Below are positions 54,501 through 63,356 of a stretch of 64,000 nucleotides of DNA, in pieces (positions within the stretch are counted from its first letter, which is position 1; every line of letters starts with the position of its first letter). The notes under the pieces are model-generated. The model was not told where the DNA came from. It worked only from the letters and a program-made list of their open reading frames with translations, and made no database searches. Position numbers and translations under genes: made by a program. The stretch covers positions 23,965,583-24,029,582 of the forward strand of contig NC_133901.1 in NCBI RefSeq assembly GCF_964199755.1, written 5' to 3'. This stretch comes from Larus michahellis. Taxonomy: Eukaryota > Chordata > Aves > Charadriiformes > Laridae.

Positions 54501-57289
54501 GTTAACTGTATTTGGCTTACTGAGGATTTTCAGACTTAATTACACTGTCATTCGAAGGGAAGACTTCACATATGGAAACCAAATATTTCATTCCATCTAT
54601 TGTTAGCTTTGTTTTATACCATGAGAAGTAGGAGGAGTTATGTAGAAGGAAATATTTAGAATTTTGACATCATTTTTTTCCCCAATAGGAGCTAAGAATT
54701 GTCCTAGAGACACAGAGAAGAAACAATTATGAAAATAACAAGGCATAAGCTATATTTTTGAGAAAGAGTTTTTTAATGGAAAGGCTAAAATCCAAAGTTA
54801 AAAGACAGTAAAAACATCAATAGAAACATATTTTATTTCCAAAATACGTAAGAGAAATAAATTTTCTTCAAGAAATTTTCATAATCTTAGCCATTGATTC
54901 CTGTCAACTCATGGTGTCCATTTTTCTCCAATCGTGTTAACACTTTATGAAGTGAGCAACTGAAATGCCTGTCCCTAATAGTGACTACATTTCTAACTCA
55001 TAAGGAAGTTTTAAAAATATGGTGAGGCCAGATTTTAGAAAAATACATAAGGACTTGATGCAGACATCTAGGATTATAATACCAAAAAAACCCCAACAAC
55101 CAGGAATTTATATCATTACAGAAATAAGATAAAATTTGCTTTACTAAGGGACATATAGAAGTATAGAAGTATATATAGAAGTATAGAATTTGAAAAAAGA
55201 AAATAAGCCCAATAGTACTTGATGTAGAACAATTTCCAAGATAGCTATCTCAATAAAAGCAAACAATACAAACGCAACAAACAAAAATACTTTTTCTTTT
55301 CTAATTGGAAACTCCTTGTCAAAATCCAGAAGAATCACCAATCAACCGTATTCAACACGACAGTAATGGTAGGAATTGGTCAAACATTTGAAGTTTGTTC
55401 CACTCTGATCTTTCTCTTCTCATATATAAATCATTATTCAACTGTATTTACATATCTTGTTAAAGTGACAGTTGATCCCTTGGCAAATTTATGAAATAGA
55501 ATAGAGTACACCTGCATAATAAATTCACAGTTTATTTTCAGGGCAGTATAAATCCAGGTCATTATGTAAAAATACAAATATAAATCCCTTTCTTGATGCA
55601 CATACGCTATAGTGACTTTGAGCAAAGAAAGAAAAAGTGGAAGTCCTAGGGGCAGAGAAGGTATAATTAAAAGGAAACGCCCTGGCCTTTGGAGAGAATG
55701 AAGGGGCCTTAATAATTTGCCATTGCTGATTTATTTTCTGAACTGCAAAGACCACAAAACAGTTCAGAGGACAGTACATGACAGCCCCATTAAAGCATCA
55801 CTTGCATCCGCCCGCTTCTGGCTCAGTCATTTTTCAGGCCAGTGCAGCTAAAAGTTTCTCTAACCTCTGCTGACATGTGTTAGGGTAAAGAATAAGAACA
55901 TTCCCATCTTTAAGCGAATATCAGAACACCCACTCCGTGATCCTGCTTTGGAGCAGAATAAAGGAAGTATTGCTACATTTACCTTTTATATATATTTAAT
56001 GCACACAAATACCCACCCAGCATTGAAGCCAGTCAATAACCATTTAGACACAACCACTAGAAACCTGAAAAAAATCATTAATTTCTCCATCTGCTTTTTA
56101 TGATGTAGCTTTTATATTCTGCAGATCTTAGGGCCTATTCTGGAACCATCTTCGGATTTTGGTGGCTTTTTCTGCCCCGCCCTTCCCCCCACACACACTT
56201 TTTTTCTTGTTCAGGTAAGTCCCCTTTCTCTCTAATATCAGCTGACCAGTATTACAGAAATGAAAGTGTACAGTAAAATGTTTGTAGGAAGGAAAATAAA
56301 CTACTAAACTATCTGCTATTAATCCTAATGTTAGCCAACTTTTATTTTTAAATAATTTTAGAAAATATATATTGAAGTAACTGTTCTATTATGATAATTG
56401 AGTTTGGTTTTGAGATTTAAAGTTCAGATAACAAAGTTTTCTATAATAGCCATTTAAGTAAGGTTTTTTTCTGTCAGCATGTATCTTTAATTTACCCTCC
56501 AGCATATGATCATTGTATTTAGTTTAATTTTAATTTCAATTTATATTTCTATATTCATTTGATCAAATTTTTGAAGCAAATGTTCTTAAAATCACTTCAG
56601 AGAACTCAGACACTTATTAATCAAGCCCACAAATTACTCAGTTTAGTTTATTAATTTTTAAGAGTTTTCAAAATTTACGCTCATTTGAGGAAAAAATCCA
56701 ACCACTGCATAGTGTGGAGAGAATTTTCTTCCAATTGATTGGTGCAACTGAAGAAAAGAGTTTACTAGTTATAATGAAAGCATGTTTAGTAAAAGGTTAG
56801 TTATAATGTATACATAAAATCTATATTGAAAAGAAAAAAAAAAAAACGATCAAGAAAAAGCTGATGTAAACTAGGTTTCCATCATCTCTTCTTAGTAGGT
56901 GAAGTTCTATTAGTTATGAATAATTCACTCATTATGTTATGTCTCAGATGTGCGCTTTCAATGGCATTGTTCACAGATGAAGAATCTTCCACAGCCTTTT
57001 AAAAACTACCCTTATGTGGTTGTTGTATTTTCTTCCTTTCCTAGTACCTGAAGTTGCACAGTTCACTGCTCTGCAAAAGATATGCCCGAATGTTAAAACA
57101 AAAATGCATTATTCAAAGCGGAATACAAAACCTACCGGGCGGGCAGCTGCAGGTGAAGTTGTTCCCGTCGTGTTTCTGTGCTACGTCGGTGCAGGTTGCG
57201 TTGTTCTGACAGGGCTGGCTCTGACAGGCGTCAAATTCTTCACACAGGGAACCCTGATAAGCATCCTCGCAGTCACAGAAAAAAGTTGC
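15458..57289 (-). CDS. DNER: DNER, 3' half (8 exons, EGF repeats, transmembrane helix, cytoplasmic tail)
   Basis: DNER is a single-pass neuronal membrane protein of the Delta/Notch-like family, known as a Notch ligand in neuron-glia signalling and found on dendrites and in endosomes. Eight minus-strand exons join in frame: 57136-57289, 51971-52084, 41864-42088, 32679-32801, 29559-29672, 28324-28455, 22008-22254 and 15458-15569. They total 1,221 bases, which is 406 residues plus the stop codon. The joined product holds the end of one EGF repeat, seven further six-cysteine EGF repeats, a hydrophobic helix and a tail ending TLIKTKDL. All splice phases agree: phase 0 into the first visible exon, phase 1 between EGF exons, phase 2 into the last. 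From memory of human DNER (737 residues), this equals the C-terminal 55 percent. The signal peptide, EGF repeats 1-2 and the first part of repeat 3 are missing and should lie upstream of position 64,000. No internal stop or frameshift is seen, so the gene looks functional. Confidence 0.97.
15570..22007 (-). other. DNER: DNER last intron
   Basis: An intron of about 6.4 kb with GT donor at 22006-22007 and AG acceptor at 15570-15571. Apart from an old CR1 copy near its 5' end (20810-21505), it shows only AT-rich sequence and short simple repeats. No nested gene is supported. Confidence 0.85.
20810..21505 (+). mobile_element. Old, diverged CR1 LINE fragment
   Basis: Blocks in CR1 order are visible: ATGGCATGAAGGATCTTGGGG, a GGCGGTGATTGCTCAG segment, TTAGGAAAGCCCTTTCTAAC, TTTGGAGGTTTTTAAACACA and finally CTCAAATCCCTTCCAGTCCT. 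The match to the CR1 3' half is partial and broken by insertions, including an A8/G9 run at 21181-21200. The copy is therefore old. Both edges are estimates. Confidence 0.55.
22008..22254 (-). CDS. DNER: DNER exon: juxtamembrane, transmembrane helix, start of cytoplasmic tail
   Basis: A 247 bp exon, phase 1 to phase 2. The acceptor is ATCGGCAG (AG at 22255-22256) and the donor GT is at 22006-22007. The first two bases complete a histidine codon to give [18 protein letters not shown] hydrophobic run of about 25 residues, starting LYIIIGALC and ending LIVGIC (about 22121-22195), is the membrane helix. A basic stop-transfer residue follows, then [18 protein letters not shown] and [14 protein letters not shown]. 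The YEEF motif is the tyrosine-based sorting signal known in DNER. This part of the protein is almost identical to the mammalian one as recalled. Confidence 0.97.
23428..23449. repeat. (GT)11 dinucleotide microsatellite
   Basis: An uninterrupted GT run of 22 bases inside a DNER intron. It is likely to vary in length between individuals. Confidence 0.95.
25663..25923 (+). mobile_element. CR1 LINE 3' end fragment
   Basis: A clear CR1 3' end reading AGAGGAAACAGCCTCAAG, AGGAGGTTTAGATTGGGT, CTGCCCAGGGAAGTGGTTG, TTTAAAAGACGTGTAGACG, GGTTAACAGTTGGACTCG and CAACCTAAATGATTCTATGA. It is close to the consensus as recalled, so the insertion is fairly young. The start is a 5' truncation. Part of an open frame at 25360-25842 covers it; this is the end of the CR1 reverse transcriptase ORF and not a host gene. 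Confidence 0.95.
28324..28455 (-). CDS. DNER: DNER exon: end of EGF 9 and EGF 10
   Basis: A 132 bp exon, phase 1 to phase 1, with acceptor ATATAAG (AG at 28456-28457, preceded by a T-rich tract) and donor GTAAGT starting at 28323. It encodes [20 protein letters not shown], then [18 protein letters not shown] and NCEI. The D-V-N-D and Y/C spacing suggest a calcium-binding EGF module. This is the last EGF repeat before the membrane. Confidence 0.97.
28456..29558 (-). other. DNER: DNER GC-AG intron
   Basis: The shortest visible intron, about 1.1 kb. The donor is AG followed by GCAAGT (GC at 29557-29558), and the acceptor AG is at 28456-28457. Apart from GC in place of GT, the donor fits the splice consensus very well, as known GC donors do. 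No other features were seen inside. Confidence 0.9.
29559..29672 (-). CDS. DNER: DNER exon: EGF 9, with a GC splice donor
   Basis: A 114 bp exon, phase 1 to phase 1. The acceptor is CTTTTCAG (AG at 29673-29674). It encodes [15 protein letters not shown], then [18 protein letters not shown]. The 3' splice junction reads ACAG followed by gcaagt, so the donor dinucleotide is GC (29557-29558). This is the only non-GT donor among the visible introns. The nearest GT, four bases further on, would shift the frame and give a stop codon immediately in the next exon. The GC junction alone rebuilds the APGYTGEEC sequence expected for DNER. Confidence 0.95.
29673..32678 (-). other. DNER: DNER intron between the EGF 8 and EGF 9 exons
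   Basis: A GT-AG intron of about 3.0 kb, AT-rich, with an AC-rich low-complexity patch near 31,313-31,344. Nothing else is recognised in it. Confidence 0.85.
32679..32801 (-). CDS. DNER: DNER exon: end of EGF 7 and EGF 8
   Basis: A 123 bp exon, phase 1 to phase 1, with acceptor GATTTAG (AG at 32802-32803) and donor GT at 32677-32678. It encodes [19 protein letters not shown], then [17 protein letters not shown]. The segment [17 protein letters not shown] is the same as in human DNER as recalled. An open frame continues past both splice sites (32584-32844), but those extensions are intron. Confidence 0.97.
33617..33685. repeat. Polypyrimidine low-complexity tract
   Basis: About 70 bases made almost only of C and T (CTTCCTCTCTTGTTTCTTTT and onward). 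On the DNER sense strand it is a purine tract. It may adopt non-B DNA structure but carries no sign of a gene. Confidence 0.85.
37135..37153. repeat. (AC)n microsatellite
   Basis: About nine AC units followed by an A-rich end, inside a DNER intron. Confidence 0.9.
39931..39961. repeat. CATAT pentanucleotide repeat
   Basis: Six units: CATAT CATAT CATGT CATAT CATAT CACAT. Two units carry single substitutions. Confidence 0.9.
41864..42088 (-). CDS. DNER: DNER exon: EGF 6 and most of EGF 7
   Basis: A 225 bp exon, phase 1 to phase 1, the only visible exon holding almost two complete EGF repeats. The acceptor is TCTTTTAG (AG at 42089-42090) and the donor GT is at 41862-41863. It encodes [18 protein letters not shown], then [18 protein letters not shown] and [16 protein letters not shown], ending KCLCKPG. 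The core [16 protein letters not shown] is characteristic of DNER. The exon reads through without a stop. Confidence 0.97.
43683..43841 (-). mobile_element. CR1 LINE 3' end fragment
   Basis: In plus-strand order it begins TCATAGAATCACAGAATC, continues TGGTTGGAAAGGACCTTTGA and GATCATCGAGTCCAACC, and ends CCTCTAGGGATGGTGATT. This is the reverse complement of a CR1 3' end, so the element lies in DNER sense orientation. An ACACAC/A-rich interruption sits in the middle. Confidence 0.93.
44207..44238. repeat. C-rich then A-rich low-complexity tract
   Basis: Cs with interspersed A, then a C9 run directly followed by an A9 run. Such runs are prone to sequencing and assembly error. Confidence 0.85.
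50270..50700. other. Intronic GC-rich island
   Basis: A GC-rich stretch with moderate CpG content inside an AT-rich intron. Open frames cover it on both strands (183 residues plus, 200 residues minus), which is expected in GC-rich DNA. Neither shows a recognised domain. It could be an unannotated exon, a regulatory element or an old repeat; the sequence does not decide. Confidence 0.4.
51971..52084 (-). CDS. DNER: DNER exon: end of EGF 4 and EGF 5
   Basis: A 114 bp exon, phase 1 to phase 1, with acceptor TTGTAG (AG at 52085-52086) and donor GT at 51969-51970. It encodes GYTGELC, which closes the previous repeat, then [15 protein letters not shown] with the cysteine spacing of an EGF module and GFSCQCPEG. 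The linker GELCQS followed by I-D matches DNER. This repeat differs from the human one more than its neighbours do, as far as can be judged from memory. Confidence 0.96.
52085..57135 (-). other. DNER: DNER intron between the EGF 4 and EGF 5 exons
   Basis: A GT-AG intron of about 5.1 kb, AT-rich, with a short tandem array at 55153-55187. No gene or intact mobile element is seen inside. Confidence 0.85.
55153..55187. repeat. Short tandem array of TATAGAAG-type units
   Basis: Units of TATAGAAG repeat about four times, with a TATA insertion in the middle. Confidence 0.8.
57136..57289 (-). CDS. DNER: DNER exon: end of EGF 3 and most of EGF 4
   Basis: This is the first DNER exon in the window and is 154 bp. 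It starts in phase 0 after a TTTTAG acceptor (AG at 57290-57291) and ends in phase 1 at a GT donor (57134-57135). The product begins ATFFCDCED, closes one EGF repeat at GSLC, then enters [17 protein letters not shown] and [12 protein letters not shown]. It matches human DNER ATFSCTCEE through NFTCVCLPG as recalled. Two N-glycosylation sequons (NAT, NFT) are visible. The phase-0 start is unusual for an EGF exon, but it agrees with the human exon break after ...KPSE. Confidence 0.96.
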
Positions 57290-60268
57290 CTAAAAGCAAC
57301 CAGGAAATGTACTTCACAATGAATCTTCAAAGATTATGCTTTCATCGAATACTCTACTGAACAAAGATATTTTTCTTGTTTTCCTGTTCATAACAACAGT
57401 AGCTGCCATAAATACATCAACTGCATAAAGTTACTCTTTGAAATACTAAACCTGCACCAATTCTTCAGCTGGAATTTTTAATGCTGTAGGGAATTTCATC
57501 TAGATGAGGAGGTTGGGATCAGATCCATGATGTCTAAATCACTATGAATTTTTTCTTCCATTCCAGAAATTACATTCATAGACTGGAATAATTGTGAGAA
57601 TAAATAATGTGCACATTTAGTGCAATAAGATCCTACTATAAAGATGCATCCTTTATGCGAAGGTCAGGGCTGGGGTCCCAGAGGCTCACTTCAGTGGTAC
57701 TTCAGTACTGACACACCCCTTCAGTTCTGGTAAAATAGGTCTTCTTCTGAATGTATTTGTTACTTTCTCCAAACCTTGCTGCTTAATAAAAGATCAAAAA
57801 CACTAGACCTGTTAAAGACCTTAAATACCTATAGTAGGCATGACATGGCACATTTTTGTTAGTAATAAAATGCTTAAGATTAGATTTAAAAAAAAAACAA
57901 CAATTAGGTCTCTAAGATTGCCAAGGAAGTCTCAAAGAATGGAAGCAAGCTTTCTCATCTGTAGTATGCATTTAGATCAAATATCTTATTTTCTTTGTTC
58001 GTTAAACACTAGATGGCAACATCACTCACTCTCAAACATTTCAAAGGCAGATCATTAGGGCTGCAACGCAGCTGTCCCATGCACAAACATTGTCACGCAA
58101 AGTACAGAATGTGCATGGAACTAGAAACAAAGAGGTGGGGTGAGTATTTTGTCTTCTATTTTTCACTTGTGTTTGATTCATATGAATAAACAGCTGTGAC
58201 CTGAGTAGGAAAGAAAATAATCATCTTCACACAAATAAAAAACTTTACTCAGTAAAACGCAGATTGCATTCTTCCTTAAAAATATTACACTGGTAGAGTT
58301 TAAACAAGGATTAATATCACACATCTCCAAAACTCAAAATGATGGGTATGTTATTTATCTGGAGTGGCAGAAGTCCCTGCCAGGCATACGGTCTATGCAT
58401 GCTCTGATATTTGCTCAAGCCCCTTCACAAAAGAGCTCTGAATATCTCACACATTAGCAATGACAGGTTTCCAAACAAGGCTGTGGCTAAACAGAAAGGA
58501 AAGACAGGCAAGCAAAACACAGTCAAAAATCGTTATAACCACATAGCACAGTAATTTACTTTGAAGATAATTCATATGAGCTATGTAGGAAAGTGGCTAA
58601 CAGAGTGAAACAGATAATCACTTTAAGAACTAAACAATTAACTAAATGAACAGTAAATATTTTCACATTTCCATATAGTATTGATGGAAAACACATCAGC
58701 GCAGGAGTCACTTTGGTCCCTAGGAACAACAGTGATCAGTGGTTCAAAGTTAGTTTGTCTTCAACATCTCGTATCATCTGTGTCATGCAGTGCCGTTGTG
58801 CATATATAGGACCAGGACCCAGGTAAAGAGCACATATAAACCTGTTGCCTGCAGCATCCTTCACAGCTGTTCTAACTCTTACTGATACTAAATTATGGTA
58901 TTGACTTAAAGTATTTGTTGTCATTTCTGGAATGGAGTGTTGAGTTTAGACTTAATACAAAATCAAGGTTGCTGCCTGTCTCAATAACTCACCTGTTCCG
59001 GATGAACAAAGTGAGATACCATAGTCTGAAAAAGTGGTATTTTTTCTTCAAATGGACAAGAATAGAGCACAGCACTGTACCTAGATTCGGTACCCTGTTT
59101 GAAGAGATCAAGTCCTGATCTCATCTAAATGTGTTTCTGGTGCTTGCGTACACACTGAAAATGAGAACAGGCTTATCTACATCTATCTGATTCTAAAAAC
59201 ATCCCTAAGCAAGAGAACCAAGAAGTATAACATCCCATCAAAGTTAACTCTGTCAGAACAGAGAGGTACCATGTTTGTTAGGTGGGCTCAGGTTCATGGT
59301 AGTTTTATGATAGATCTGAGAGCAAGAGGCAAAGTGCATCGCTACCCGAACCACTCATGGGAGAGGAAGGGAATGTCTGTGCTGTCCACATAGACACAAA
59401 CGTCATGGCCCTGCCTGCACTAAAATCTAATTTCAAAGCCATGGAAGCTGATTGTTATAAGTATTAATATATTTAAACAATGCAACAATCAGTCATTGCT
59501 TCAACAATATTAATGAAATAGGAAGTTAAAAAAAGCTCAGAACATATGGCTATCTCTCTAAGAGTATGATATAAGGATCAATTTACCATAAAGTGTAGTT
59601 AACAAAATGGGTTTTGAAAGCAGAAAAGAAAAGCATTGTAACACTTCAAAGTGAAATGTTTAATGACAGATAACAGTTCTGAGATGCAGACAATATTCTG
59701 TAGAGAAGATTAGGTGTCATCACTTTTATTAGGCATGTCATCTTCACTTTTCTCAAATGATACTATTAATATTTTTTTTCTGAATAGATTATGTGTACTA
59801 GCATATTTGAGGAAAACTAAGTCAAGAAAAAACTACACACTGCAATAATGCTAGTATTAAAGTCACTATCTAAGAATTCCAAAACTACCTTCTATCAATA
59901 GACAGTTCATCTGTGTATTTTACTTGATTGTGGGAGTATAAATCTATCATATACCAATTTGGATGGCAATATAATAAACTCTTTAATATAATTTGCTGTT
60001 ACCCAATCCAATTGTCTGTAAGTGTCGTATTAAAAATATAGTTGGAATATAGTACTTTTTTCCCTATTTTAAGTAAGCAGAGTAATCACATGCTGTGGAA
60101 CAATTACTAAAATGGTCAAAAATAAAGCATTGTTCACACATTAAGGAAAGGTATAAAATCAAAAGGCTTCTAAGTTAGAATACAGCTGCGGCTGGCATGC
60201 GAAGAATTCAACATCTGCGATTTCCTGTACAATATTTCTTGCGAAGCTACACGCGAGAAGGAACGGAA
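57290..60268 (-). other. DNER: DNER intron, part between the first visible exon and the provirus
   Basis: The intron upstream of the first visible exon runs to the window edge, so it is at least 6.7 kb. I looked on the minus strand for the preceding DNER exon (the ...ECSGKGKC... region) and did not find it. This part is AT-rich with no feature of note. Confidence 0.7.
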
Positions 60269-61260
60269 TGTGACCTGTAGCCCTGCCCTGTGATGTACAT
60301 CAGACACGGGAATGAGATGGTACCATGGAACCGATAAGCTGTCTATTTGGTACCCTGAGCCAACATTTTGTCGGATTCTGATGAAATGCTGTCCTTTGTG
60401 CAAACTTTGCTCATTATAATGTCATTATAATACCAAAACACACCTCCATCCCAAAGGCTACCTGCCTCTAAGGTGCGACCACTCCTCCTTGAATCTGTGC
60501 CCTGAATTGTTCGTAAACTACCCCTTTAAATACGAAGCAAGAGAATTTTACACCAATCATAATAAAAGTATTTATGACTAAAGTCACTCAAACTCCACCT
60601 TGAAGGTAAAAAATAGTATAAAAATAGCCCAAGAAAGAGGGGATATCAGGGAAGACACCATCGTGGAGAAGTCAAGGAGGACTCCATCACTGACTGCCTT
60701 TGACTTCTGGGACCAGTCGATGGGCTGAGCCTTTCTTCCCCCCCATAGGGACGCCTTTAGGTAAGACTTAGACTGGACCAAGCACTTCCTTGGAAAACTT
60801 AGAAATCTCTCTAGAGAATCTCTCTCCTGCATTTATAGCCAGGCTATATTGTTTATAACTTTGTTGTGCATTTTGTATATTTAACAATACTTTTATTTGC
60901 ACGTGCTTTGCAGACAGTGTATTTATCACCGGCAATCATAAGAACCTATATATCTGTTGTTTAAACAAACTGCACTGTTTAAGTAGCTAGTCATTTCAGT
61001 TTCTCATCGAACATGACCAAAGACTCAAGAGTGGCCATGCTAGTTCATGAGCGTGACTAGACTGAAGGTGCAGTCCACTACTAGTGTATCCAAATTGTAA
61101 CAGTTTAATATATATTAAATGCAATTGGACTGATAGTGGTGAATTGGGCATCACTCAGAATTTAAACCTAGCCGCACCTGGCCCCCCACCTCGGTGAGGA
61201 GTGCTAGAAAGCAAGGGGGTTTATTTTCTGCCAAAACTGCTTTGCCCCTTTCTCGCAACA
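60269..61260 (+). repeat. Probable 5' LTR (start uncertain)
   Basis: The 3' edge is well placed: the sequence ends CGCAACA at 61260, followed by GAAAT and then the primer-binding site. The 5' edge is a guess, since only one LTR is in the window. TGTGACC at 60269 gives an LTR of about 990 bases; TGTTGT near 60955, which pairs better with the terminal CAACA, gives about 305. TATAAAA at 60617-60623 and AATAAA at 60561-60566 fall in the longer version; TAATATATATTAAA near 61100 falls in both. Confidence 0.45.
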
Positions 61261-61266
61261 GAAATT

Positions 61267-61285
61267 TGGCATAGTCAGCAGGATT
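61267..61285 (+). other. Retroviral primer-binding site, tRNA-Ser-like
   Basis: TGGCATAGTCAGCAGGATT lies six bases after the LTR edge. It is complementary to the 3' end of vertebrate tRNA-Ser (AGA/TGA type), including the CCA tail, at all but two positions. Both differences are G-to-A changes at CpG sites. The position relative to LTR and gag is right for a primer site. Confidence 0.75.
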
Positions 61286-61288
61286 GCC

Positions 61289-62832
61289 ATGAATAAACTG
61301 CTGCAAAAATATGATCGTGCCCCTTTCCCAGGCTGGGAACGAGTGGGCCCAAAAATTTTGTGAGGATGAAAAGAAAGTGGTAGAAGGTATTGAAGAGTGT
61401 CAGGCTTCACTAAAGCTCAGAGTGGGAAAGGCAAGGGTGTGATTTGTGCAGTGTTAGGCGCCTGTCTATCTTGTGCACAACAAGAAGCTAGGGAAACCCC
61501 TGCTCCTAATCTGATTTCTGCTATAGATGACGCAACTCTGAAATCAGAGAATGAGGTGTTGAAGTCATCATTAGCTTTTCAGAAGGAGACAGGAGAAAAA
61601 CTAAGAACTCAAGTTGATAAGCTTGTGTGAAAATGGAATGCTTTACTTGGGAGTGAAAAATCTCCAACTTAAAATGTTATTGGAAAGGGTGACTGGGCTC
61701 TTAAAAGCAGCCTTCGGCCCAGGTCCAACAAAATTCAAAAGCTAATGTGTTGTCCAAATTCCAGAACCCAGACTGGAGATTTTTGGTCTAACAGTGAGGA
61801 CGATGAAGAAGATGAGGCGGAAGGGACTTTTACTTTGAAATCCCAAGTCTTTCCTTTACAACCTCTGGTTAAAACTGAAACCGCTGTTGATGATGATGAT
61901 GAAGTCCACACCACTGTGCGTACTGTTCCGTGGACACCAACAGAGTTGGCAAAAATAAGGGAGAACTATTCAAGGCGGCCAGGAGAGTCAGCTGTTGAGT
62001 ATGTGTGGTGAGTTTCTTCTGAAGGAGGAAATAGAATTATGTTGAGTGAGGAAGAAGCAGGACACTCCTGGGGACCAGGAGTGTTTTTAACTACTATGCC
62101 CGGAGATCATAATTATTCCCCAACCGCTCGAGCAGCCTATTGGGCAGGTGGTATGGATCCGTGAGAGAGCGGGGAGCCATTAGAGATTAGAGCTACGGGC
62201 TACACTGATCTGTGTGCAGCAATACGGAAAGCAGCTTGTCTGCAAGCCATGTATGACAGAGAGGAATTTCGGAAATCTCCAATGTCAGCCCCTGTTGACC
62301 CCGATTGATTAGCCCCTCTCATCTATGGCCTTCCTGATTGCCTGAATCTGTTTGTTGTCAGCACTCAAGATCGCATACAAGATGTTCCGGGTACTTGTCA
62401 GCAGAGCCACCGTCACTACATACCCACCTGGAATGAATATGTACAAGAAATAGACCAATACAAGTGCCGAATGGTCTGGGCCAGCCTAACTAGTGAAAAA
62501 TCCTCCAAACACCCCCAAAAGGTTCACCAAGTCCAAACTCATGCTCAAAACCCTAAATCAGATGAAAGATTAAGCCTGATAAGGACCAAAATGAGTTGTG
62601 GCTTAAAGGCCTAGAACTGGAGGTACCCCGACAATTCTTGCACGGTGTCCCTGTGGGAGATCTCCATACACTGGTCCAATCTCTAACTAGAAGGAATAAT
62701 TTGGCTGGACAGAAAAGTCTAACCAGAGAGGCCCCAAGCCATGAGAAAATTGTGCCTTCTGCACCAGAGCGTAACTTGACTGATTCGTCAGAGTCCCAGC
62801 CAAAAATCTCCTATCCCCAGGGAGGGCAGTGA
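61289..62832 (+). pseudogene. Degraded gag of the endogenous retrovirus
   Basis: An ATG at 61289, four bases past the primer site, opens a frame starting MNKLLQKYDRAPFPGWERVG that stops at TGA 61361. The same frame resumes at 61397-61630 (matrix-like, with a helical charged segment LKSENEVLKSSLAFQKETGE) and at 61745-62011 (an acidic patch SEDDEEDEAEG, then PWTPTELAKIRENYSRRPGE, which resembles the start of a capsid). It stays recognisable past TGA codons at 62009, 62162 and 62306, up to a TAG at 62612. The last part continues in another frame (62596-62832) and overlaps the protease frame, which lies one base back as in many gag-pro junctions. No zinc-knuckle (C-C-H-C) motif was seen. The copy cannot make a complete Gag. 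Confidence 0.8.
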
Positions 62833-63356
62833 GCCACCCTGCCCAGCGGGTACTAACGATTCAATGGCTCTCTCATAAAGACTCCAAATCTGTTATTGTC
62901 ATTCCTGTTAGACCCTGGAAGATGTCGGTAAACTTTGTTATTGATACCAGAGCCCAAACGTCTGCAATCACTAACAAAACGGCACAACTTCTAGGTATAA
63001 ATCCCACCCGACGCAGAGTCAACTTCACAGGAATTGATGGCGTGGTAAAAACATGCCCCACCGCAAAAACTAACCTCTGGTTGCCAGGAGAACAACGAAT
63101 GACTAGGGCAGAAGTGTTAGTGGGTGCCTTGCGTACTAACCTCCTAGGATTTGATGTGCTGCGTGGGCAAATGTGGAAAGTTCCAGATGGAACTGTATGG
63201 AGTTTTGTAGGACGCAAAAAGGGATTGGACACGGGGAAATTGAGACTATTGGAAACTTCCATACCTTTACCTCCCTCTAAAATCACCAACGTTCAGCAAT
63301 ATCCACTGCCTGCAGCTGCACTTGCAGGAGTTAAAGGGGTGGTATTAGATTTGTAA
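62829..63356 (+). pseudogene. Retroviral protease-like region (defective)
   Basis: An open frame of 175 residues. The aspartic protease signature is present in altered form: FVIDTRAQTSA at about residues 36-46, with arginine (AGA, 62949-62951) in place of the usual third residue of the D-T/S-G triad. Later parts fit the fold: GIDGVV in the flap region and TNLLGFDVL near the C-terminal structural motif. The frame then runs into the start of the polymerase (QYPLPAAALAGVKG) before a TAA at 63354-63356. With the changed triad an active enzyme is unlikely. The frame has no natural start and would have been expressed by frameshifting from gag. Confidence 0.85.

Noticed and set aside
57300..60260. 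Search for the preceding DNER exon (ECSGKGKC region)
   Set aside because: No matching minus-strand sequence with a suitable donor was found; the exon is presumed to lie beyond the window.
60170..60403. 77-residue minus-strand open frame
   Set aside because: It lies in or beside the LTR-like sequence and does not resemble the missing DNER exon.
62873..63289. 138-residue minus-strand open frame
   Set aside because: It is the antisense shadow of the retroviral protease region.
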